Positions 25,329-35,554 are shown, counted from the first letter of the stretch. The stretch: 64,000 bases of DNA from Bacteroidetes bacterium GWB2_32_14 (GCA_001768235.1 MENK01000001.1:230916-294915), one strand, 5' to 3'. Notes: a model not told the origin generated them from the letters alone. Translations and numbers: made by a program.

Positions 25329-27740
25329 CTATTCGTATCGCAAAGAGTTTACAGGATTATCATTTGCAGCTTTGAGCGACTGGTAAATAACTGTAACCAG
25401 GCTTAAAACTGAAACCAGGCAAATTGGTATAATGAATATCCAAATATTCAGTTCCATTCTGTTGGCAAAGTTTGCAAGCCATTTATTTAACGCGTAATAA
25501 ATTACAGGAACAGCAAGCATAAACGAAATTAATAATAATGAAACATAGCTTTTTGAAAGGAGAATAATGATTTGATCGATATTTGCACCCATTACTTTTC
25601 TAATTCCGATTTCCTTTTTACGCTGAGCTGCAGAAAATGATGATAAACTTAATATTCCAAGAATAGTTATAAATAAGGCTAAAAGAGAGAAAATTCCAAA
25701 TACTTTTCCGAATTGTGTTTCAGATTTATATTGCTGTATGTAAAAGTCTTCAAGATAAAAGTATTCAAAAGGATTTCCGGGGAAGAAAGAAAGGTATTGT
25801 TTTTCAAGTGTATTCTGAATATTTATAAGATTATCTGTTGTTGCAAGTTTAATTGAAAAATATCCATTAAAACGCTTCGCTAAACGGAATATCTGAGGTT
25901 CAAAGTCCACGCGGGGTGATTCCTGGTGAAAATTTTCTATTACTCCGATAATTGTTGCTTCCTGCCCTTCAAGAACGATTTTTTCTCCAATAGACTTTGT
26001 TGGTGATTCAAAACCAAGAAGTTTCAATGCATTTAAATTTATGATTACCGAAGAAGCATCAGATACGTTTTCTTCTGAGAAATTTCGTCCACCTAAAAAA
26101 ATATTTGAATAAACATCCATAAAGTGATGATCAACTTCTGTTAGCCTATAGTTCTTACCTGTAGTAGGATCATTACCAAATTTGTATATTCCACCCCTGT
26201 TAAACATATTTAGTTTACCCGGAATTACTGAAGAAAATGATATGTTCTTAACAAATGGATATTTTCTGATTTCTTCTGTAAATGATTTTCGTTGGTTTAA
26301 AAGATCTTCACCTCCAACCCGTGGTGTATTTAGTATTAAAATACCTGTTTTGTTAATACCTGTTTCTTTTGATTTTAAATACTGTAATTGTTTGTAAACA
26401 CTAATTGTTCCTGCAATTAATACTATTGCCATAAAAAACTGAAAAATTACCAGAATCTTGCGTAAAAAAACGGCACGCTTCGAACCAGTAAATCCATTTC
26501 TTAACGTTGCTACAATTTTCTTTGTTATAACTCCCCAAATAGGATACGATCCGGCTAATAACGTTCCGGTTAAAAAGATAAGCCCTACATGTTGCCATAC
26601 CCATAATTTGTTCCAGATCGAATAATTTATAGGTATATCGGTTAATTGTGAGAAAAAGGGGAACGTAGCTTCAATAAGAACAAATGCAAAAAGTAATGAT
26701 ATAGAATTTATTAAAACCGATTCAAATAAAAACTGCCTGATGAGTTGCGAATTTGTACCACCAAGTACTTTTCTCAGGCTTATTTCAGATGATCTTTTTA
26801 TTGAGCTTATTGTAAGAAGATTTACAAAGTTTATCCATGCAATCAGAATGATAAACCATGCAATGATATTTAGGAAAATAATAGAGTTTTTATTTCCATT
26901 TGGAGCCAGCTCATGCATAAAATGCGAAGTTAGATGGATATCTTTTACAGGTTGAAGCAGATATTTAATTTTTATCTTATATTGTTGCATGAAATCACCC
27001 AGCTCACTATTAATAAATAGTTCTATTTTATTATTTATATCATTTAACTCTGTTCCTGGTAGCAATTTAATGTAGGTGTAGAATCCGGAATAAACCCATC
27101 CGTAGGTTTTTACATTATCTCCCAATTGATTCTCCCAGTTTATATACGATAAAAGAAAATCAGCTTTAAAATGCATATTCGATGGTTGTGATTTAAATAC
27201 ACCGGTAATTTTAAATGCTTGGGTTCCATCTAATTTTAATATTTTTCCAATTGGATTTTCATTCCCGAAATATTTACCAGCCATTTTATCCGAAATAACC
27301 ATTGTATTTGGTTCACTTAACAAACTATCCGATGATTTGTAAATCATTTGATATGAGAACATCTCAATAAAATTGGGTTCAGCCCAAAACATATTTTCCT
27401 CCCTAAAGGATAAATCATCAATTGTTAATATTCCTTCAAGCTTATATGCTCTTGTATATTTTTCTATTTCCGGAAATTTATCTTTAATGGCAGGTCCCAC
27501 GGTTGGACTAGCTGATGCAAACTGAACTTTCTCGCCCGTTTCTGTTTCTCTATCGTACAATACACGGTATAAATTATCAACATCTTTTATATGTTTGTCA
27601 TATCCAAATTCGTAATTCACATATAATGAAATGAATAAGCAGGCAGCAATACCTGTTGATAAACCGATAATATTGATTATCGAAAAAATTTTATTTTTAG
27701 TTAGGTTTCTAAATGCAGTGATTAAATAATTCTTTAACAT
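25329..27740 (-). CDS. FtsX-like ABC-type permease with MacB periplasmic domain
   Basis: An 803-aa membrane protein of the family annotated as ABC transporter permease/FtsX-like. It has an N-terminal transmembrane helix (about 20-42), a MacB-type periplasmic domain (about 45-240), and a central block of helices with the FtsX fold (about 280-450). A second periplasmic domain (about 455-670) and a C-terminal FtsX block follow, with AAQRKKEIGIRKVMGA, the family's cytoplasmic loop. Bacteroidota carry many such genes, often with a separate ATPase and a two-component system. Here neither is adjacent. It may move lipoproteins or peptides or act as a mechanotransmitter; the sequence does not decide. 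Confidence 0.88.
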   Translation of the reverse strand: MLKNYLITAFRNLTKNKIFSIINIIGLSTGIAACLFISLYVNYEFGYDKHIKDVDNLYRVLYDRETETGEKVQFASASPTVGPAIKDKFPEIEKYTRAYKLEGILTIDDLSFREENMFWAEPNFIEMFSYQMIYKSSDSLLSEPNTMVISDKMAGKYFGNENPIGKILKLDGTQAFKITGVFKSQPSNMHFKADFLLSYINWENQLGDNVKTYGWVYSGFYTYIKLLPGTELNDINNKIELFINSELGDFMQQYKIKIKYLLQPVKDIHLTSHFMHELAPNGNKNSIIFLNIIAWFIILIAWINFVNLLTISSIKRSSEISLRKVLGGTNSQLIRQFLFESVLINSISLLFAFVLIEATFPFFSQLTDIPINYSIWNKLWVWQHVGLIFLTGTLLAGSYPIWGVITKKIVATLRNGFTGSKRAVFLRKILVIFQFFMAIVLIAGTISVYKQLQYLKSKETGINKTGILILNTPRVGGEDLLNQRKSFTEEIRKYPFVKNISFSSVIPGKLNMFNRGGIYKFGNDPTTGKNYRLTEVDHHFMDVYSNIFLGGRNFSEENVSDASSVIINLNALKLLGFESPTKSIGEKIVLEGQEATIIGVIENFHQESPRVDFEPQIFRLAKRFNGYFSIKLATTDNLINIQNTLEKQYLSFFPGNPFEYFYLEDFYIQQYKSETQFGKVFGIFSLLALFITILGILSLSSFSAAQRKKEIGIRKVMGANIDQIIILLSKSYVSLLLISFMLAVPVIYYALNKWLANFANRMELNIWIFIIPICLVSVLSLVTVIYQSLKAANDNPVNSLRYE

Positions 27741-28249
27741 AATGTTTTTTTAATTTTTTATTTCGCTTTTTAAGAATATAATAAAAATTGTTAGTGCTTT
27801 ATATTCAATGATTTATAATAAAATGTAGTATTGAAAATCGAACATATTTGGTTCCAATTTATTGAATTGATTTATGAATTTGTCATTTGATTATTCATAT
27901 TCATTTTGGTTTAATAACGTGAGTTCAAATAAGAATTAGAAATAGATTCTTGTTTTATAATTCTAAAACTATTCAAAATACATTGATATTCATTAAGGTT
28001 GTTTTTAAAAAGGCTCCTGCCAAAGGCAGACAAGCCGCTGGAGCATAAAACATTAAAATATATTAGATATAAATCAGGGTTATATCGAACTCGCGTAATA
28101 TTAGATACAATTTATTTGCTGTAGGCGATATTTAACTGCTTATTTTTTAGTTTCCTGTTTTACTATTTCATTTTAGTTTGACATTCATTTTTATTTTTTA
28201 TAAATTTAATAGTCAAAAATTCAGTAAGTTAAATATAAATCATGTTGTA
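27741..28249. other. Intergenic region without a recognised gene
   Basis: A 509-bp AT-rich gap between divergent genes. The only structure seen is an imperfect hairpin at 28013-28044 (GCTCC...GGAGC with an inner GCC...GGC), of unknown role. ORFs here are short and unconvincing. Confidence 0.4.
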
Positions 28250-28498
28250 ATGCAAACAGAATTATGCCCCAAAGTTGCAAAATGCCCATTGTTTAATGGA
28301 ACATTGTTAAAAAGAGCAGGGTCGGAAGAATCTTACAAGAACTTATACTGCAAATCAGGAACAAAAAAATGGCTGGAATGTAAACGTTTACAAACAGCAG
28401 AAAAAACAGGTAAATGTCCCGACTGGGTTTTACCAAACAGTTCTTTAAGTATTGATGAGATCGTGAAAAAGATGAAAGAAAAAGGAGAGCTGGCCTAA
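28250..28498 (+). CDS. Small Cys-rich cytoplasmic protein
   Basis: I chose ATG 28250 (MQTELCPKVAKCPLFNG), giving 82 aa. The frame is open upstream to 28178, but the extension is AT-rich and Phe/Lys/Asn-rich. Five cysteines stand at CPKVAKC, NLYC, WLEC and GKCP, followed by a helical, charged C-terminus. The pattern suggests binding of zinc or an Fe-S cluster. Similar short proteins with a CP-x5-CPLF-N-G start occur in anaerobic Bacteroidota, as far as I recall, but I know no function. It stands alone between two gaps. Confidence 0.6.
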   Translation: MQTELCPKVAKCPLFNGTLLKRAGSEESYKNLYCKSGTKKWLECKRLQTAEKTGKCPDWVLPNSSLSIDEIVKKMKEKGELA

Positions 28499-28663
28499 TT
28501 TAAGTATAATTTTTTGTGATAAACATTAATGCATCTTGTCTGATTATTTATATCTCGATGAATTTGCCGGGTAATTGTTGGCAATTTTATACAATTGAGA
28601 ATGCCAAATGCTGATACCAGAATCACTGGTATTATTTATATTCATACCGATATTTCCATTCTG

Positions 28664-28696
28664 TACAAAAAAAGCTGTCAATTTATATGACAGCTT
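28664..28696 (-). terminator. Terminator of the C69 dipeptidase gene
   Basis: Arms AAGCTGTCA (28672-28680) and TGACAGCTT (28688-28696) with a 7-base loop. Read on the minus strand, the hairpin is followed by a run of seven T residues. It lies 25 bp beyond the stop codon. Confidence 0.8.
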
Positions 28697-28720
28697 CTTA
28701 AAAGGAAATCCTTAAAAGGA

Positions 28721-30364
28721 TTATTGAAAATTAATACCCTGCTTATTGTTTGTGTATTTTATCAACAGTTGATATTTAAAATCGGAATATAATTTATGAA
28801 TTTCATCGGTCGAATTCCACGAAAGTTTTGTTAGTAATTCTTTTGCCTTTTTAGGATTGGTTTTATAAAGTTCCTGGGCTTTTTTATCTGTTTCAATAAT
28901 TTCATTGAATATTTTCTCTTCCAAAGGGTTTCTTGCTTCAAGTAAGTCTTTATAAGCATCCTGCCATTTTAAATAAAGCAAATTATCAACAAAGTCAATG
29001 GCCCATTTTACAGAATTCTCGTTAAAAGTTTTAGGGTCATAATTGTTTAGTTTTGGATTTACTTCTGTAATTCCGGCATACAATGGGAAATACATACCCA
29101 CATGCTGGTTATCTTGGTAAACCCAGTAAATACCACCAATTTCATCAGGCAACCAGTTGCGTAACTGGGCAACCATGCCGTAACCCCCGCGCGAAACATT
29201 TCTGCGGTGATTAATATCCAATAATTTTCGCATCTCGGTTGTAGGGAAAGGTGTAGCCAATGGACTTTTATACATTGTCCCGTCTTTACCCGGTATGTAC
29301 CAGTCAGGGTCTTCGCTCATATCATAAATGGTTCCTGTAAAAACCGAACGTTGAAATTCAATTACATCTTTTACAGAAATTTTCTTTTCAGGAACAACAG
29401 AAAATGGATACATCGAGAGTGGTTCAACATACTGGATATAATCGTTTAAGCCATCGAAAGGTGATTTTAATTCTCTTTTAGGCCAATTTGCATAGTTGGG
29501 TGCATACATGCTGTAGAATAGCCAGAAACGGTCGGTTGCCCATTCGCGGGCAGTTGGAGCATATATTTCCTGCCAGATAAATGGTTTTGTTCCATTTGGA
29601 TTATACCATCCTTTTTCAATGGCAAAGCTTTTATAATTTGGCGATGCCATAAAATTTTCAGTATCGTCAATATTTATTTCTTTTATTATAAGCCAGTTTG
29701 GAATAACCAAAGCATGATCGTCGGGTATTCTTTGCGCGGCCCATATAGCTCCTGGTTTGCCACTTGCAGGTTCCCATCCCGGGCCAACAGCCAGAACTTC
29801 AAAAACCCATGCTTCATCAGGATCTGCAATAACAATTGATTCTGATTCATCAACACATGATGGTAAAAATCCATAGGTATTCATTAATTCACCAATAAAC
29901 TTTACTGCATCACGTGCTTTGGTATGACGTTGTAAAGCAAATATCATGGCTTGTTCAATGGTCATTATTTGTTTGCTTTCTTCACGTTTAATTCTTAATT
30001 CATCGCGCATGCTGGTTGTACTTTCACCAATAGCCAGCTGATGCTCGTTCATGTGTGAATAAGCAGAGTGAAAATATTGATAGGTATGCTCAACTTGCGG
30101 AATATACCCAATAATTTCACCATATTGCTCAAGGGGCTGGTCGATTCGCTGTATTCCCCAATAAACAGGCGCTTTTGAATCTTTTGGAAAATTCATGGCA
30201 GGTACAATGCGAATGCGACAATCGTCGCCATTGTCGGTTTGGGAAACAATAACCGAACCGTCGGCAGATGCTTTTTTACCTACTGCAATTATAGTACATG
30301 CAGTAGTCTGAAATTGATAACTTAAAAAAAGTGTAATTAGTACAATCGTGAATTTTCGTAACAT
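28721..30364 (-). CDS. Secreted C69-family dipeptidase
   Basis: A 547-aa enzyme of peptidase family C69 (PepD/U34 type, N-terminal nucleophile fold). A signal-like hydrophobic segment (residues 3-20) ends right before Cys23 in TACTIIAVGKKAS. After processing this Cys would become the N-terminal nucleophile, as in the family. The typical DGSVIVSQTDN follows. Later segments TMTIEQAMIFALQRH (as IMTIEQAMIFAL here) and EAWVFEVLAVGPGW fit the family fold. It would hydrolyse dipeptides in the periplasm or outside. The neighbouring gene upstream encodes a second peptidase, S37, on the same strand with an 82-bp gap, so they may act together in peptide use. Confidence 0.9.
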   Translation of the reverse strand: MLRKFTIVLITLFLSYQFQTTACTIIAVGKKASADGSVIVSQTDNGDDCRIRIVPAMNFPKDSKAPVYWGIQRIDQPLEQYGEIIGYIPQVEHTYQYFHSAYSHMNEHQLAIGESTTSMRDELRIKREESKQIMTIEQAMIFALQRHTKARDAVKFIGELMNTYGFLPSCVDESESIVIADPDEAWVFEVLAVGPGWEPASGKPGAIWAAQRIPDDHALVIPNWLIIKEINIDDTENFMASPNYKSFAIEKGWYNPNGTKPFIWQEIYAPTAREWATDRFWLFYSMYAPNYANWPKRELKSPFDGLNDYIQYVEPLSMYPFSVVPEKKISVKDVIEFQRSVFTGTIYDMSEDPDWYIPGKDGTMYKSPLATPFPTTEMRKLLDINHRRNVSRGGYGMVAQLRNWLPDEIGGIYWVYQDNQHVGMYFPLYAGITEVNPKLNNYDPKTFNENSVKWAIDFVDNLLYLKWQDAYKDLLEARNPLEEKIFNEIIETDKKAQELYKTNPKKAKELLTKLSWNSTDEIHKLYSDFKYQLLIKYTNNKQGINFQ

Positions 30365-30446
30365 AAGATAAAGTTTTGAAGAGTTGGTAATAAATAAATT
30401 TATATGGGTTTTAGCCCAATTATATCTGATAATTAAAATACTCTAT

Positions 30447-31796
30447 TTAAAGTACTTCTAACATAATATCTGCATGCCCGCCACTACGCGGTTTACGTTT
30501 AATTTGAACATCGAGCCAGCTTTCGAGCAATTTATATATGCTTTCTTGCATGTCATCAGGGAAGGAACTTATTCTTGTTTCATGGCAGCCTCCCGGGTTT
30601 ACCATTTTTACGGCTATGGTTTTTCCCGACGGTTCAACGGCTGTTGATGACCAGGCATCGTTTTCACCATAAATGTATAGCATATAATTACCTTCATTTT
30701 GAACCCAGTTATTAATATCTTTCATAGATTCAGGGTTAAATGTTGTGTTCACACCATAAGGCATTGTAAATTCAAAAGTAATATTGGTTGTGTCCTTCAG
30801 ATAGTTTGTAAATGGATCAATTTCGTACCCATACATGCCAATTTCTGTAAGTGCCTGGTAAAAAAATGGTAATGTATTATTGGTTTCTTTTTCATCGAAA
30901 AAGCTGAGTGGATTTACAGCCAGATATTCTTTTAAAAGTTCATCGATACTTGAGTTTTTATCAGGAATATCGTTGCAATTGCCACACCATTGCCAGAAAG
31001 CAAAAGGAAACTCAAGCACGCTTAAATCGTATGCTCTGTCCAATCCCATGGTAAAAGTATAATTCTTTTGCTGAACAACCTGTTCTACCATAGGCATAAG
31101 TTTTTCTTTATTTTCAAAAAGACTGATTTGGTAATTGTATATTTTTTCGCGGCATTCTTTGGTTCCAACATTATTCAAAAATGTATAAACGCGGGAATCT
31201 TCTTCGCTAAAATTCAATGGGGCAACATAGGGAACACTTACATCAACATCATCAGGATAAAACCGACGATGATAAATCGTGGTTTGTCCGCCCTTGCTTA
31301 TACCTGTTGAAATCCATTTCTGTTTGTAAATTTTTTTTAGTGTTTGAATAACCTCATGTTGATCGTCGGCAGCCTGTTTTATGGTTAAGTAACTCCAGGG
31401 AATACTGTCGGGGCGTGAGTTTGCAAAAAAACGATGCTCAATGGTAATTTGGTTGGCATTGAACAGTTTGCTTAATTCGCCTGGTTTATCTGTAAAAATG
31501 CTGTAACCTTCTAATATCACAACTGTTGGCCTGTCATAACCAACATGGCTTAATAAAACCCTCTGCTGAAATGTTTCGCTTTTCGGGTTGTTGTGATCAA
31601 CAGGTTGTGTAAACCAAAGTTCATATGATTCTGAATACATGGAGTCTGATTCCATCACATTTACTGTAACCCCCGGTATTTTCTCAAGTGCCGATTTTAA
31701 ATCCTTTGGAGGGTGATCGCATGTAGAAAAGATGAATAGTATTGAAATTAAACCCAAAATAAGATTTGAATTTATGTGTTGACCGAATTTTTTCAT
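30447..31796 (-). CDS. Secreted S37-family aminopeptidase (PS-10 type), putative lipoprotein
   Basis: A protein of the PS-10 peptidase S37 family, whose founder is a Streptomyces tripeptidyl aminopeptidase. I chose Met 31796 (MKKFGQHIN, 449 aa); an upstream Met at 31817 is possible. A hydrophobic segment leads to a lipobox-like IFSTC, so it is probably a lipoprotein. Family segments are ELWFTQPVDHNNP, ITIEHRFFANSRP, and the nucleophile elbow ISTGISKGGQ with the catalytic Ser. Near the end are NEGNYMLYIYGENDAWS, with the acid residue, and GGCHETRI, with the His. It would release short peptides from N-termini outside the inner membrane. Confidence 0.88.
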   Translation of the reverse strand: MKKFGQHINSNLILGLISILFIFSTCDHPPKDLKSALEKIPGVTVNVMESDSMYSESYELWFTQPVDHNNPKSETFQQRVLLSHVGYDRPTVVILEGYSIFTDKPGELSKLFNANQITIEHRFFANSRPDSIPWSYLTIKQAADDQHEVIQTLKKIYKQKWISTGISKGGQTTIYHRRFYPDDVDVSVPYVAPLNFSEEDSRVYTFLNNVGTKECREKIYNYQISLFENKEKLMPMVEQVVQQKNYTFTMGLDRAYDLSVLEFPFAFWQWCGNCNDIPDKNSSIDELLKEYLAVNPLSFFDEKETNNTLPFFYQALTEIGMYGYEIDPFTNYLKDTTNITFEFTMPYGVNTTFNPESMKDINNWVQNEGNYMLYIYGENDAWSSTAVEPSGKTIAVKMVNPGGCHETRISSFPDDMQESIYKLLESWLDVQIKRKPRSGGHADIMLEVL

Positions 31797-31914
31797 TTTC
31801 AGAATATTGGTTTTCAAAAATTAGTGAAAGATAAATTATTTTTTAATTAGATATTTTGTATTGTTTGAAAAAACTTCATGAATTTTGACCCATAATTCAA
31901 TCATTTTAAATTCT

Positions 31915-34278
31915 TTAAACTTCTTCATGTTCAGTTCTTCGAATAATCTCGTTTTGCAGACTTTCTCCCAAATCGTTAAAATAATCGCTGTATCCGGCAA
32001 CCCGGACAATCAGGTCGGTATATTTTTCAGGATGTTTTTGTGCCTCACGCAAAGTGGCAGCACTTACCACGTTAAACTGAATATGATGCCCGTCCATTCT
32101 GAAGTAACTACGAATTAAATGAGTCAATTTGGTAATGCTCTGATCATCTTTAAAAAACGATGGTGAAAACTTCTGATTTAATAGTGTTCCCCCGGTTTTA
32201 ATATGATCAATCCTGGCTGCCGATTTTAATACTGCAGTTGGCCCTTTTTTATCAGCTCCCTGGAAAGGGCTTATTCCTTCCGACAATGGTTCGAATGCTT
32301 TTCGTCCATCAGGTGTTGCATTCATTACACTGCCGAAATAAACGTGGCTTGTTGTTGGCAGCATATTAATTCTGAAAACACCTCCACGATAGGTCGGTTT
32401 TCCATTTATTGCATCATAGAAGATATTAAAAACATCAACTGCATGCATATCTGCATAATCATCGTCGTTACCGTATTTGGGTGTTTCGTAAATCAAATCG
32501 TGCCGTAACTGGTCGTAACCTTCAAAATTTGCTTCCATGGCTTTTAAAAGCCCATCCATGCTTATTTTTTTCTTGTCGAACACATTGTACTTAATTGATG
32601 TGATGCAGTCGGTTATGCTTCCCAATCCAACTCCCTGCACATAGCTGGTGTTGTAACGTGCTCCTCCGGCGTTATAATCGACTCCATTGGCAATACAATC
32701 GTCAATAATTAATGAAAGAAACGGAACAGGCATTTCTTCCGCGAAAAGCTTTTCGATAATAACATTTCCTTTGAGCTTGATGTCAGCGAAATAGCAGAGT
32801 TGTTTTTTATAAGCTTCAAGGAGTTCGTTTATATTTGAAAATATTCCGGGATTTCCTGTTTTTATTCCAATTTGCTTTCCTGTTCTTGGGTCTGTTCCAT
32901 TGTGTAATGTTATTTCGAGAATTTTATTCAGGTTAAAATACCCGGTAAGAATATAACTTTCAGTTCCGAAAGCACCTGTTTCAACACACCCGCTTGCTCC
33001 GCCATTTCGGGCATCGATTAAATCTTTTCCCTGGTTTACAAGTTCTTTTATGATTGCATCGGTATTAAAAAATGAAGGTTGGCCAAATCCTGTTTTTGTA
33101 ATATGAATGGCTCTTTTTACAAAACTGTCAGGGTTTTTCCTGCTAATTTGCACCATCGAACTGGGCTGAAGAATTCGCATTTCTTCGATAACATCAAACA
33201 GGATATATGTAAGCTCGTTTACAGCATCAGAGCCATCTTCCTTTACCCCGCCCAGGTTAATCAGTGCAAAATCGGTATATGTATTGCTTTCTAATGCCGT
33301 GACTCCCATTTTAGGAGGAGAAGGGTGATTGTTGAACTTAATCCAGAAAGATTGAAGTAATTCTATGGCTTTATCTTTGCTCAGCGTTCCTTTATCTGTT
33401 TCTCTTTTGTAGAATGGAAACAGATGCTGATCAAGCCGGCCGGGATTGAACGAATCCCAGGGATTAACTTCTGTGATTACTCCTAAATGAATAAACCAAT
33501 AATGCTGTAGCATTTCGTGGAATGTTTCGGGTGCATGAGCAGGTACTTTATAGCAAATGCGAGCCATTTCAATTAATTCAGCCTTTCGTTTTTGATCTTT
33601 TTCTATTTCGGCTAATTTTATTAATTCTGTGGAATAACGATGAGCAAATGAAACAATTGCATCAGCAGCAATATCCATAGCCTTGAGTTCTTCAATTTTG
33701 CTTTTCGATTCGGCTCCACCCTGTTTCTCGTATGTTTGAATCGATTCATGGATATCTTTTTTCAGATCGAGCATCCCTTTCTGAAAAATCTTTTTACCAG
33801 CCACAGTATGTCCCGGGGCACGCTGTTCCTGAAACTCGGTAAAAATACCTGCTTCATATGCTGATTTCCACTCTTCAGGTAATTGGGCGAATATTTTGTC
33901 ACGTTGCGAATTTCCTTTCCAGAAAGGAATAATTTCTTCTTTGTATATTTTTTTGGTTTCATCATCAACCCTGAACCACACTTTTGGCCTGGTATCAAGA
34001 ATCTCCAAATCCTGCATCGAATGTAAACTTACTTCAGGATAAGTTGATGTTTCTTTTGGAGCAGGGCCTCGTTCGCCAACTATCAGTTCGCCTTCGTTAA
34101 TGCAAATCTTCTTGTTTTCAAGTATATGTTTGAAAGTCAATGCCCGTTTAACAGGAATGGAAACCTGTTTAGCTAAATCGCTTTTATAAAATTCAGTAAC
34201 CAGCATTGCCCGTTCAGGAGAGAGCTTATTTATGGCAGTTAAACTCTGGGTTCTAAGGTTCTTTATTCTTGTATTCAT
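31915..34278 (-). CDS. hypD: trans-4-hydroxy-L-proline dehydratase (glycyl radical enzyme)
   Basis: A 787-aa glycyl radical enzyme. Active-site positions remembered from Clostridioides difficile HypD recur at a constant shift of three residues: H157, D275, D336, C431, E433, Y447 and the glycyl radical G762 (RVAGYSDYF). The loop reads GGASGCVETG. HypD removes water from trans-4-hydroxyproline to give pyrroline-5-carboxylate, which ProC reduces to proline. This residue set separates it from pyruvate formate-lyase (CC pair) and from choline lyase. The activase gene lies 52 bp upstream on the same strand. Such enzymes are oxygen-sensitive, which fits an anaerobe using collagen-type or plant hydroxyproline. 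The assignment rests on recalled residues, not an alignment. Confidence 0.85.
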   Translation of the reverse strand: MNTRIKNLRTQSLTAINKLSPERAMLVTEFYKSDLAKQVSIPVKRALTFKHILENKKICINEGELIVGERGPAPKETSTYPEVSLHSMQDLEILDTRPKVWFRVDDETKKIYKEEIIPFWKGNSQRDKIFAQLPEEWKSAYEAGIFTEFQEQRAPGHTVAGKKIFQKGMLDLKKDIHESIQTYEKQGGAESKSKIEELKAMDIAADAIVSFAHRYSTELIKLAEIEKDQKRKAELIEMARICYKVPAHAPETFHEMLQHYWFIHLGVITEVNPWDSFNPGRLDQHLFPFYKRETDKGTLSKDKAIELLQSFWIKFNNHPSPPKMGVTALESNTYTDFALINLGGVKEDGSDAVNELTYILFDVIEEMRILQPSSMVQISRKNPDSFVKRAIHITKTGFGQPSFFNTDAIIKELVNQGKDLIDARNGGASGCVETGAFGTESYILTGYFNLNKILEITLHNGTDPRTGKQIGIKTGNPGIFSNINELLEAYKKQLCYFADIKLKGNVIIEKLFAEEMPVPFLSLIIDDCIANGVDYNAGGARYNTSYVQGVGLGSITDCITSIKYNVFDKKKISMDGLLKAMEANFEGYDQLRHDLIYETPKYGNDDDYADMHAVDVFNIFYDAINGKPTYRGGVFRINMLPTTSHVYFGSVMNATPDGRKAFEPLSEGISPFQGADKKGPTAVLKSAARIDHIKTGGTLLNQKFSPSFFKDDQSITKLTHLIRSYFRMDGHHIQFNVVSAATLREAQKHPEKYTDLIVRVAGYSDYFNDLGESLQNEIIRRTEHEEV

Positions 34279-34330
34279 AATTAAAAGTTAAAAGTCCATT
34301 TTGTTGTTTGATAATTGATAATTGTCTAAA

Positions 34331-35125
34331 CTATCCTCCAATACTCACTTTCATTCCTGTAGATTCAAATTTTGTTTTCAGTAACAATAAATCATCATCA
34401 GAAAGGGCAGGAGTATCGCCCATTTTGTATTCCTTATTGAATCGTTTATACTTGCTTTTCGATATGGTATGGAAAGGTAATAAGTCAATATGATGAGTGT
34501 TTTTCAATGTTGCAATAAAGGCTTTAATATCATTTAAATTTTTTTCAGTATTAGTTATTCCGGGTATTACCGGGAATCTCAGGATTACATTTTTGTGATT
34601 TTTATCAAGCCATTTCAGGTTCCTTAAAATACCATCAACAGAAACTCCTGTGTATTTTTTATGGAATTCATTATCTATTAACTTAATATCGAAAAGAAAA
34701 CAATCAATGACCCCGGCGATTTCCTGAATTGTTTTCTCTGGAGCAAAACCTGTTGTATCAAGACAAGTATGAATACCATTTTGTTTGCATGCCTGGGCAA
34801 TTTCGAACAGAAATTCAGATTGCATTAAGGGTTCGCCGCCAGAAAATGTAACTCCGCCATTCGATTCTTCGAAAAAGATTTTATCTCCAGATATGGTTTT
34901 AAATAGTTCTTCAACCGAAACCTGGTAACCAATAGTAACTTTTTTCAGAAATTCTTTATTATCAAGCTTATTAACTCGTGTGAATTTTTCTGGTTTAATG
35001 CTCTGACTTTCAGGATTGTGACACCACCAGCAAGTTAATGGGCAGCCTTTAAAAAAAATAGTTTGCCGGATTCCTTGTCCATCGTGAATAGCAAAGTGTT
35101 TAATATCGAAGATTGTGCCTGTCAT
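34331..35125 (-). CDS. Glycyl radical enzyme activase (HypE-type role) without ferredoxin insert
   Basis: Radical-SAM activase of 264 aa that should make the glycyl radical on the downstream dehydratase. It has the CX3CX2C motif at C28, C32 and C35 (GCPLTCWWCHNP), the preceding DGQGIRQTIFFKGCP, the GGEP motif in VTFSGGEPLMQ, and an FDIKL segment. Most activases of this non-PFL group, HypE included, carry an extra Cys-rich domain with two [4Fe-4S] clusters just after the first motif. Here the protein goes straight on with no such cysteines and is as short as pyruvate formate-lyase activase. The pairing with hypD is by position. Confidence 0.85.
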   Translation of the reverse strand: MTGTIFDIKHFAIHDGQGIRQTIFFKGCPLTCWWCHNPESQSIKPEKFTRVNKLDNKEFLKKVTIGYQVSVEELFKTISGDKIFFEESNGGVTFSGGEPLMQSEFLFEIAQACKQNGIHTCLDTTGFAPEKTIQEIAGVIDCFLFDIKLIDNEFHKKYTGVSVDGILRNLKWLDKNHKNVILRFPVIPGITNTEKNLNDIKAFIATLKNTHHIDLLPFHTISKSKYKRFNKEYKMGDTPALSDDDLLLLKTKFESTGMKVSIGG

Positions 35126-35347
35126 ATACCGGATTTTTCATTTCTAAAAATCAGAATTCCAATATTGAATTTCCAATGATAAATTTAGCAGGGAATATTA
35201 ATTTACAGGATAAACAATAATCCGAATGGATTATTTAAAATAAATAAAATGGAGGCCTAGCAAATCCAGCACTCGAAGAGTCCTTTGCCAAAGTTGTGGT
35301 ATAAATTTGTAGAATAAAACAGATTCATAGTAAAAAATCTTACAATG

Positions 35348-35379
35348 CAAATATAGAATATTTGAGATTATAATGTCAA
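35348..35379 (-). promoter_or_regulatory. Possible promoter of the hypD operon
   Basis: On the minus strand, TTG at 35379-35377 and TATATTTG at 35355-35348 are separated by 21 bp, close to the Bacteroidota pattern. It would leave a leader of more than 200 bases. Confidence 0.25.
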
Positions 35380-35554
35380 TGATTTTGGTCAGGATTTTAA
35401 GAAGCTGTTCGCCGGATGCTTTTAGTAATTAGGAATAATCATTAAAAAAGCGCTCGTAATTATTTTACTAAAAATAGATTAACAGGTTAAAGTAATTCAA
35501 AATCATTACAGGAACTATAGTTTTTAACAAAACTTTAAGCTAAATTGGGTTTTA

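Noticed and set aside
31915-34278. Pyruvate formate-lyase or choline trimethylamine-lyase as the identity of the glycyl radical enzyme
   Set aside because: The loop has a single Cys followed by V-E instead of the PFL Cys-Cys pair, and active-site positions follow the hydroxyproline dehydratase pattern at a constant three-residue shift.
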